From positions 1 through 21,461 of the forward strand of contig DASUDX010000108.1 in the NCBI GenBank assembly GCA_036275365.1: a stretch of 21,461 bases of DNA, given 5' to 3'. The translations under genes and the position numbers were made by a program. Source of the DNA: DASUDX01 sp036275365 (GTDB lineage Bacteria; Pseudomonadota; Gammaproteobacteria; Nevskiales; Nevskiaceae). Below are positions 15,557 to 21,461 of this stretch, in pieces. Numbering within the stretch: the stretch's first letter is position 1; each line of letters starts with the position of its first letter. Below the pieces are notes generated by a model that searched no databases, had not been told where the DNA came from, and saw only the letters and a list, made by a program, of their open reading frames with translations.

Positions 15557-16276
15557 GTGAGTCCGAACCCGCCCAGCCATCGTCTCGCCGTGGTGCCGCG
15601 GCATGTCGCCGTGATCATGGACGGCAACGGCCGCTGGGCCCGGCAGCGCGGCGAGCCGCGCGCCATGGGTCATCGTGCCGGCGTCGGGGCGGCCCGCCGC
15701 ATCCTGCGCTCGGCCCACCGGGCCGGGGTGGAGTTCCTCACCGTCTTCGCCTTCAGCCAGGAGAACTGGAAGCGGCCGGAGACCGAGGTGAAGCTGCTGA
15801 TGCAGCTGTTCATCAAGACCCTCTCGCGCGAGGTCAATGCGCTGCAGCGCAACGGCGTCCGGCTGCGCTTCATCGGCGACCACTCGCAGTTCTCGCCGGA
15901 ACTGCGCGCCGAGATGCAGCGGGCGGTGGCGATGACCGCCGACAACGAGGGGCTCAAGCTGGTGGTCGCGGTTGGCTATGGCGGCCAGTGGGACATCGCC
16001 CAGTCCGCCCAGAAGCTGATGGCGCGCGGCGCCACCATCACGCCGGAGGCGCTGGAAGCCGGTCTGGATACCGCCGGCCTGCCGCCGCCGGATCTGCTGA
16101 TCCGCACCGGCGGGGAGCGGCGCATCTCCAACTTCCTGCTCTGGCAGCTCGCCTACACCGAGCTGTATTTCTGCGATGTGCTGTGGCCGGATTTCGATGA
16201 GGCCCATTTCCGCGAGGCGCTGCACTGGTATGCCGGGCGCGACCGCCGCTTCGGCCGTCTGCCCGAGCCGGTCTGA
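15557..16276 (+). CDS. uppS: Undecaprenyl (polyprenyl) diphosphate synthase
   Basis: This 239-residue cis-prenyltransferase extends farnesyl diphosphate with isopentenyl diphosphate to the C55 lipid carrier for peptidoglycan and O-antigen. The catalytic aspartate D22 is in IMDGNGRWA. FAFSQENWKRP (about 65-75), the RTGGERRISNFLLWQ diphosphate site (about 183-197) and ELYFCDVLWPDF are all present. The start is a GTG at 15557 without a clear ribosome site. The next in-frame GTG pair, about 11 codons on, would leave a very short N-terminus before HVAVIMDG. It sits with cdsA and dxr as in most gammaproteobacteria. Confidence 0.96.
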   Translation: MSPNPPSHRLAVVPRHVAVIMDGNGRWARQRGEPRAMGHRAGVGAARRILRSAHRAGVEFLTVFAFSQENWKRPETEVKLLMQLFIKTLSREVNALQRNGVRLRFIGDHSQFSPELRAEMQRAVAMTADNEGLKLVVAVGYGGQWDIAQSAQKLMARGATITPEALEAGLDTAGLPPPDLLIRTGGERRISNFLLWQLAYTELYFCDVLWPDFDEAHFREALHWYAGRDRRFGRLPEPV

Positions 16277-16336
16277 GCGCAGCGGCCACCCCGGCCTTGG
16301 CGCACAATAACCGCGCCCCCACCCGAGAGAGTCCGC

Positions 16337-17149
16337 TTGCTGATCCAGCGCGTCGTCACCGCCCTGGTGCTCCTGCCGCTGCTGCTGGCGGCGATCTGGT
16401 GGCTTCCCACCCCCTGGCTGTATGGGCTGCTCAGCGGCGCCGGCCTGCTGGTGGCCTGGGAATGGGCGGGGCTGATCCAGGCCCACACCCGCCTGAGCCG
16501 GGCCGGCTTCGTGCTGCTCACCGCGGCGGCCCTGTTCGGCGCGGGGCTTCTGCGCGAACACTGGCCGCTGGCAGCGGCGCTCGCCTGTGCGGGCTGGGTG
16601 CTGGCGCTGGTTCTCGTGCGCGGCTATCCGGGCAATCTCGGCGGCCGTCCGCTGGCGGCGGGGCTGATGGTGGCAATCGGTCTGCTGCTGATCGTGCCGA
16701 CCATGCTCTCGCTGGCCGCCCTGCACGAGATGGACAACGGCGCCTGGCGGCTGACCTATGTGTTCCTGCTGATCTTCGCCGCCGATACCGGCGCCTATCT
16801 GGCCGGCCGCAATCTGGGCCGGCGCAAGCTGGCGCCGGCGGTCTCGCCGGGCAAGACCATCGAGGGGGCGCTGGGCGGCCTGCTGCTGTGTGCCGCCTGG
16901 GCACTCACCGGCGGCGTCTTCGTGTTCGAAGTGGCCGGCACCGATCTGCTCTGGCTGCTGGGTCTCTCGCTGCTGGCCGCACTCGCCTCCATCCTCGGTG
17001 ACCTGCTGGAGAGCCTGTTCAAGCGGGTGGCCGGGGTGAAGGACAGCGGCACCCTGCTGCCCGGACACGGCGGACTGCTCGACCGCGTGGACAGCGTGCT
17101 CGCCGCCGCGCCGGTGATGGCGCTCGGCGTCTACCTGCTGCAGCTCTGA
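16337..17149 (+). CDS. cdsA: Phosphatidate cytidylyltransferase
   Basis: This 270-residue integral inner-membrane enzyme makes CDP-diacylglycerol from phosphatidate and CTP, the branch point for phospholipids. Multiple hydrophobic helices run along the whole chain. The family signature S-x(2)-KR-x(4)-KD-S-G-x(2)-PGHGG-x-x-DR-x-DS is visible as SLFKRVAGVKDSGTLLPGHGG and LDRVDS (about 228-255). The start is a TTG at 16337, supported by GAGAGAG (16325-16331) 5 nt upstream, and it begins right at the first membrane helix (LIQRVVTALVLLPL). Its TGA shares one base with the dxr ATG (TGATG). Confidence 0.95.
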   Translation: MLIQRVVTALVLLPLLLAAIWWLPTPWLYGLLSGAGLLVAWEWAGLIQAHTRLSRAGFVLLTAAALFGAGLLREHWPLAAALACAGWVLALVLVRGYPGNLGGRPLAAGLMVAIGLLLIVPTMLSLAALHEMDNGAWRLTYVFLLIFAADTGAYLAGRNLGRRKLAPAVSPGKTIEGALGGLLLCAAWALTGGVFVFEVAGTDLLWLLGLSLLAALASILGDLLESLFKRVAGVKDSGTLLPGHGGLLDRVDSVLAAAPVMALGVYLLQL

Positions 17150-18339
17150 TGCGCCAGCTGCTGGTTCTCGGCGCCACCGGCAGCGTGGGGCGCAATACCC
17201 TCGATGTGGCGGCGCGCCATCCGCAGGACTTCACCGTCTGGGGACTGACCGCGCACCAGGATGAGGCCGGTCTGGCCGAGCTGTGCCGGCGTCACCGGCC
17301 GCGCCATGCCGCCATCGGCGAGCCAGCCGCGGCGCGACGCCTGCAGGAGACCTTGCGCAGCGAGGGCCTGCGCACCGAGGTTCATGCCGGTGCCGAGGCG
17401 CTGGCCGCGCTGGCGGCCGATCCCGAGGCAGGGCTGGTGATGTCGGCCATCGTCGGTGCCGCCGGGCTGCTGCCGACCCTGGCCGCGGTGTGTGCGGGCA
17501 AGACCGTGCTGATCGCCAACAAGGAGCCGCTGGTGATGGCCGGCGAGCTGCTGATGCAGGCCGCGCGCGACAACGGCGCGGTGATTCTGCCGATCGACAG
17601 CGAGCACAACGCCATCTTCCAGTGCCTGCCGGCTGGCTATGTCTGCGGCCAGCGGCCGGAGGGCGTGCAGCGGCTGATCCTGACCGCCTCGGGCGGGCCG
17701 TTCCGCGAGCACAGCCGCGAGCAGCTGGCGGCGGTCACCCCCGAGCAGGCGGTGCGCCATCCCAACTGGAGCATGGGCCGCAAGATCTCGGTGGATTCCG
17801 CCACCCTGATGAACAAGGGCCTGGAACTGATCGAGGCCTGTGCGCTCTACGCCCTGCCGGAGTCGGCGGTGGAGGTGGTGGTGCACCCGGAAAGCCTGAT
17901 CCATTCCCTGGTCGAGTATCGGGACGGCTCGCTGCTGGCCCAGCTCGGCCAGCCGGACATGCGCATCCCCATCGCCCATGCCCTGGCCTGGCCGGAGCGC
18001 CGCAGCTCCGGGGTCGGCGGGCTGGATCTCGCCCGCATCGGCCAGATGCGCTTCCTGGCGCCGGACCTCGACCGCTTCCCCAGCCTCGCACTGGCGCGGG
18101 CGGCCGCGCGGGCCGGTGGCGATGCGCCCAATCGATTGAACGCCGCCAACGAGGTCGCGGTCGAAGCCTTTCTCGCGGGGCGCATGGCCTTTCTGCAGAT
18201 CCCCCGGCTGATCGAGGCGGTGCTGGCGCAGCCCTCGTCGCTCGGCAGCGGAGGGCGGGATCTGGGAACGGTGCTGGCGGTGGATGCCGAGGCCCGGCGT
18301 GCGGCGGCGGACTGGCTGGAGCAATACGGCGATGCTTGA
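17149..18339 (+). CDS. dxr: 1-deoxy-D-xylulose-5-phosphate reductoisomerase
   Basis: This 396-residue enzyme converts DXP to 2-C-methyl-D-erythritol-4-phosphate with NADPH, the committed step of the MEP isoprenoid pathway that supplies UppS. Visible motifs are the GATGSVG nucleotide site (8-14), LIANKEPLVMAG (about 121-132), the metal-binding PIDSEHNA, the TASGGPFR loop, WSMGRKISVDSATLMNKGLE and HPESLIHSLVEY. The length is typical (398 in E. coli). The ATG overlaps the cdsA stop by one base and its own stop overlaps rseP by 8 nt. Expression is therefore probably coupled through the trio. Confidence 0.97.
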   Translation: MRQLLVLGATGSVGRNTLDVAARHPQDFTVWGLTAHQDEAGLAELCRRHRPRHAAIGEPAAARRLQETLRSEGLRTEVHAGAEALAALAADPEAGLVMSAIVGAAGLLPTLAAVCAGKTVLIANKEPLVMAGELLMQAARDNGAVILPIDSEHNAIFQCLPAGYVCGQRPEGVQRLILTASGGPFREHSREQLAAVTPEQAVRHPNWSMGRKISVDSATLMNKGLELIEACALYALPESAVEVVVHPESLIHSLVEYRDGSLLAQLGQPDMRIPIAHALAWPERRSSGVGGLDLARIGQMRFLAPDLDRFPSLALARAAARAGGDAPNRLNAANEVAVEAFLAGRMAFLQIPRLIEAVLAQPSSLGSGGRDLGTVLAVDAEARRAAADWLEQYGDA

Positions 18340-19678
18340 TTTTCTGTGGTCGATCCTCGGCTTCGTGGTGGCGATCAGTGTGCTGGTCTGCTTCCACGAG
18401 TTCGGGCATTACTGGGTGGCGCGGCGGATGGGCGTGAAGGTGCTGCGCTTCGCCCTCGGCTGGGGCCGGCCCTTCCGCAGCTTCCACACCCGTGACGGCG
18501 TGGAGTGGGCGCTGGCGCCGCTGCCGATCGGCGGCTATGTGAAGATGCTCGACGAGCGCGAGGGCCCGGTGGCGCCGGAGCTGGTCTCGCAGGCCTTCAA
18601 CCGCCAGAGCGTGGCGGCGCGCATGGCCATCGTCGCCGGCGGGCCGGCGGCCAATTTCCTGCTGGCGATCGCGCTCTACTGGCTGATCTTCGTGGTCGGC
18701 GTGCAGGGGCTGCGTCCGCTGATCGCCGCTCCCGCAGCGGGCACGCTGGCGGCCGAGGCCGGCCTGCAGGCGGGCGACGAGGTGCTGAGTCTCGACGGCG
18801 AGGCGGTCGCCACCTGGAGCACCCTGCGCGCCGATCTGATCGACCTCGCCCTGGACCGCGAGCCGGTGCGGCTGGCGATCCGCGCCGCCGGTGGCGGCGA
18901 GCGCGAGGTGGTGCTGGACTTCGCCACCGTCAGTGCCGATCCCGAGGCCCTGTTCAGCCGTCTCGGACTGGACCCCTACGAGCCGCCGATCCCCCCGGTG
19001 CTGGCCGAGGTGGTGCCGGGTCAGCCAGCCGCGCTGGCAGGATTCCAGCCCGGTGACCGGCTGCTCAGCCGCGATGGCGAGGCGATCCGTTCCTGGCAGG
19101 ACTGGGCCGGCTGGCTGCGCGCCCACCCGGGGGCGGTGGTGCAGGTGGAACTCGAGCGCGCCGGGCAGCGCCTGCAGCGCGAATTCATCATCGGCCGCAC
19201 CGAGGATGGCCGCAGCGGGCTGTTCGGTGCGCGCGTGGAAGTGCCTGCCCAGTTATGGCAGGATTTGACCGCGGAGCAGAGGCTGAACGGGCTGGCTGCC
19301 GTTCCGGCCGCCCTGGAGCAGACCTGGCAGATGACCCAGCTGACCCTGCGCATGCTCTGGAGGATGGTGCTCGGCGAGGTGTCGGTACGAAACGTCAGCG
19401 GGCCCATCCAGATCGCCCAGGTGGCGGGGGATACCGCCCAGGTGGGCATCGTGTCATTCCTCGGTTTCATGGCCGTGGTCAGCATCAGTATCGGCGTGCT
19501 CAATCTGCTGCCGGTGCCGCTGCTCGACGGCGGCCAGCTGTTGATGCTGGCGGGAGAGGGAATCAAGGGCAGGCCGCTGTCGGAGCAGGTGCAGGTGGCC
19601 AGTCAGTACGTGGGTCTGGCGTTCATCGGGATGCTGATGATGCTGGCTTTCTATAACGACATCATGCGTCTCATCTGA
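18332..19678 (+). CDS. rseP: Site-2 zinc metalloprotease RseP
   Basis: This 448-residue inner-membrane protease cuts the anti-sigma factor RseA after DegS and releases sigma-E in the envelope stress response. The zinc motif HEFGH (H22, E23, H26) lies in the first membrane segment. GGPAANFLLAI follows near residues 105-115, and two periplasmic PDZ domains occupy roughly 125-300. The C-terminal NLLPVPLLDGG (about 391-401) supplies the third metal ligand and precedes the last membrane helix. The ATG at 18332 lies inside dxr with GGAG (18318-18321) 10 nt upstream. The frame is open 16 codons further up, but that part is a dxr shadow. The bamA start follows after 26 nt. Confidence 0.96.
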   Translation: MLDFLWSILGFVVAISVLVCFHEFGHYWVARRMGVKVLRFALGWGRPFRSFHTRDGVEWALAPLPIGGYVKMLDEREGPVAPELVSQAFNRQSVAARMAIVAGGPAANFLLAIALYWLIFVVGVQGLRPLIAAPAAGTLAAEAGLQAGDEVLSLDGEAVATWSTLRADLIDLALDREPVRLAIRAAGGGEREVVLDFATVSADPEALFSRLGLDPYEPPIPPVLAEVVPGQPAALAGFQPGDRLLSRDGEAIRSWQDWAGWLRAHPGAVVQVELERAGQRLQREFIIGRTEDGRSGLFGARVEVPAQLWQDLTAEQRLNGLAAVPAALEQTWQMTQLTLRMLWRMVLGEVSVRNVSGPIQIAQVAGDTAQVGIVSFLGFMAVVSISIGVLNLLPVPLLDGGQLLMLAGEGIKGRPLSEQVQVASQYVGLAFIGMLMMLAFYNDIMRLI

Positions 19679-19704
19679 GCGCTACAAGCGGAATACCAGC
19701 CGGA

Positions 19705-21461
19705 ATGGGCCATACCCCGAGTCGCCGTCGTCGCACCGGCCGTAGGCCGGCCTTCACCCGCCATGCGCTGAGCCTCGCCGCCGCCGGGCTGTGGCTGTTC
19801 CCGGGGCTGGCCGCCGCCTTCTCGCCCTTCGTGGTGCGCGACATCCGCACCGAGGGCCTGCAGCGCCTGGAAAGCGGCACGGTGCTCACCTATCTGCCGC
19901 TGTCGATCGGCGATGAGCTGACCCCGGTGCTGAGCCGCCGCGCGATGACCGCGCTCTACGGCTCCGGTCTGTTCCAGGATGTCAGCCTGGAACGCGATGG
20001 CGACACCCTGGTGGTGGTGGTCAAGGAGCGGCCGGCGATCTCGAGCTTCTCGATCGAGGGCAATGACAAGGTCGGCGGCGACGACCTCAACAAGACCCTC
20101 TCCGACATCGGCCTCGCCGAGGGCGAGCTGTTCAAGCGCGAGACGCTCGATCAGGTTCAGCAGGAGCTGCAGCGCCAGTACTTCGCCAACGGCTTCTACG
20201 ATGTCCAGATCGACACCGCGGTCACCGAGGAACCCAACAACCGGGTCAGCCTGAAGATCGATGTCACCGAGGGCAAGGTGACCAAGATCAAGGACATCAA
20301 CATCCTCGGCAATACCGTGTTCAGCAAGGACGAGCTGCTCGAGGCGCTGTCGCTGGAGGCCACCAGCTGGGTGCCGTTCCAGAAGACCGACCGCTACTCC
20401 AAGCAGCAGCTGGTGGGGGATCTGGAGACCCTGTCGTCCTATTACCAGGACCGCGGCTATCTCAAGTTCAGCGTCAGCTCGGTGCAGGTGCAGCTGACCC
20501 CGGACCGCGAGGACATCTTCATCACGGTGAATGTGGAGGAGGGTGAGCTCTACAAGATCAAGGAGGCGCGCTTCTCCGGCGACACCATCCTGCAGCCCAA
20601 CTTCCTCAAGCAGTTCCTCAGCACCCGCGCCGGCGACACCTTCTCGCGCAAGCTCGCCACCGAGAGCGCCGATCGCATCGAGGCGGCGCTCTCCGACATC
20701 GGCTATGCCTTTGCCGAAGTCACCCCGCTGCCGGAGGTCGATGAGGCCGGCAAGCAGGTCAGCCTCAATTACTATGTCGAGCCGGGCAAGCGCGCCTATG
20801 TGCGCCGCATCAACTTCTCCGGCCATGGCGGCACCCATGACGAAACGCTGCGCCGCGAAATGCGCCAGCTCGAGGCCTCGCCGTTCTCCAAGAGCGCGGT
20901 GGAGCGCTCGCGGGTGCGTCTGGCCCGTCTGCCCTTCATCGAGGAGGCCGAGGTCGAGACGGTGCCGGTGGCCGGCAGCGACGATCTGGTCGACATCAAC
21001 TTCAAGATCAAGGAGCGCGCACCGGGCTCGATCCAGTTCGGCGTCGGCTTCTCCGGCTCGCAGGGCTTCCTGATCTCCGGCAACCTCACCCACACCAATT
21101 TCTTCGGCACCGGCAACCGGGTCGATCTGACGCTGGAGAACAACTCGATCTCCCGCTCGGTGAACGCCAGCTGGACCGATCCGTACTTCACCAACGACGG
21201 CATCAGCCAGACCGCGGCGGTGTTCTTCCGCAAGTCGGAGTCGGTGATCCGCTTCAGCTCCGGCTTCAACTCCAACATCATCGGGTTCAATCTCACCTAC
21301 GGCATTCCGCTGTCCGAGTTCATGACCCTGCGCGCCGGCTTCGGCGTGGAGGAGACCGCGATCGAGACCTTCGCCGGCTCCACCTCGGATGAGGTGCTGC
21401 AGTTCGTGGTCGATAACGGCGCCCGCTTCGGCATCTACGAGCTGCGCACCGGTATCGCCCG
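19705..21461 (+). CDS. bamA: Outer-membrane assembly factor BamA (3' end outside the window)
   Basis: This is the core of the BAM complex, which inserts beta-barrel proteins into the outer membrane. 585 codons are present and the frame runs off the window. An unusually basic N-terminus (SRRRRTGRR, 6-14) precedes a hydrophobic core and a cleavage site near LAAA-FSPF, giving a signal peptide of about 38 residues. POTRA1 starts FVVRDIRTEGLQRL, and five POTRA repeats follow to about residue 440, with motifs such as FQDVSLERDGDTLVV, NGFYDVQ and ARLPFIEEAEVE. The beta-barrel begins near SIQFGVGFSGSQG, then TNFFGTGNRV and SWTDPYFT. The ATG at 19705 has only a weak GCGGA upstream. Location downstream of rseP is conserved in gammaproteobacteria. 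Confidence 0.95.
   Translation, partial: MGHTPSRRRRTGRRPAFTRHALSLAAAGLWLFPGLAAAFSPFVVRDIRTEGLQRLESGTVLTYLPLSIGDELTPVLSRRAMTALYGSGLFQDVSLERDGDTLVVVVKERPAISSFSIEGNDKVGGDDLNKTLSDIGLAEGELFKRETLDQVQQELQRQYFANGFYDVQIDTAVTEEPNNRVSLKIDVTEGKVTKIKDINILGNTVFSKDELLEALSLEATSWVPFQKTDRYSKQQLVGDLETLSSYYQDRGYLKFSVSSVQVQLTPDREDIFITVNVEEGELYKIKEARFSGDTILQPNFLKQFLSTRAGDTFSRKLATESADRIEAALSDIGYAFAEVTPLPEVDEAGKQVSLNYYVEPGKRAYVRRINFSGHGGTHDETLRREMRQLEASPFSKSAVERSRVRLARLPFIEEAEVETVPVAGSDDLVDINFKIKERAPGSIQFGVGFSGSQGFLISGNLTHTNFFGTGNRVDLTLENNSISRSVNASWTDPYFTNDGISQTAAVFFRKSESVIRFSSGFNSNIIGFNLTYGIPLSEFMTLRAGFGVEETAIETFAGSTSDEVLQFVVDNGARFGIYELRTGIA

Overview
The window is a GC-rich stretch of chromosome, almost certainly from a gammaproteobacterium of the Xanthomonadales/Nevskiales type. 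The basis is the strong G/C third-position bias, the order map-glnD-dapD divergent from rpsB-tsf-pyrH-frr-uppS-cdsA-dxr-rseP-bamA, and the succinylase (DapD/DapE) lysine route. No 16S or other taxonomic marker is present, so the family is not certain.

Region 1 (1-985) differs from the rest. It has visibly lower GC and shorter, less biased frames. It holds the 3' end of an unrecognised gene, an imperfect 22-bp direct repeat, and a gene for a small secreted protein of unknown function. It ends in a possible insertion-sequence remnant or integron-type recombination-site half. This is the only accessory-looking DNA in the window.

Region 2 (986-2400, minus strand) is a two-gene signalling operon. 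A histidine-kinase-like protein lacks the phospho-accepting histidine. It overlaps by 4 nt an apparently intact NarL/LuxR-type response regulator. A G/C palindrome lies upstream, in the gap shared with fba.

Region 3 (2401-7726) holds a class I fructose-bisphosphate aldolase with a good terminator and a short-chain dehydrogenase. It then has a minus-strand dapE-yheT pair (ATGA overlap) and a membrane-bound diguanylate cyclase on the plus strand. The cyclase separates dapE from dapD.

Region 4 (7727-12171, minus strand) is map-glnD-dapD: methionine aminopeptidase, the PII uridylyltransferase nitrogen sensor, and a lysine/diaminopimelate enzyme.

Region 5 (12172-21461, plus strand) starts from a recognisable promoter and a structured rpsB leader. 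It runs through translation factors (rpsB, tsf, frr), UMP kinase (pyrH), and lipid and isoprenoid precursor genes for the envelope (uppS, cdsA, dxr). It ends with the envelope-stress protease rseP and the outer-membrane assembly factor bamA, which is cut by the window edge. Tight overlaps of cdsA/dxr/rseP suggest translational coupling. Most of the window is conserved housekeeping DNA. The items most worth a second look are the histidine-less kinase pair, the left-edge island, and some regulatory structures.
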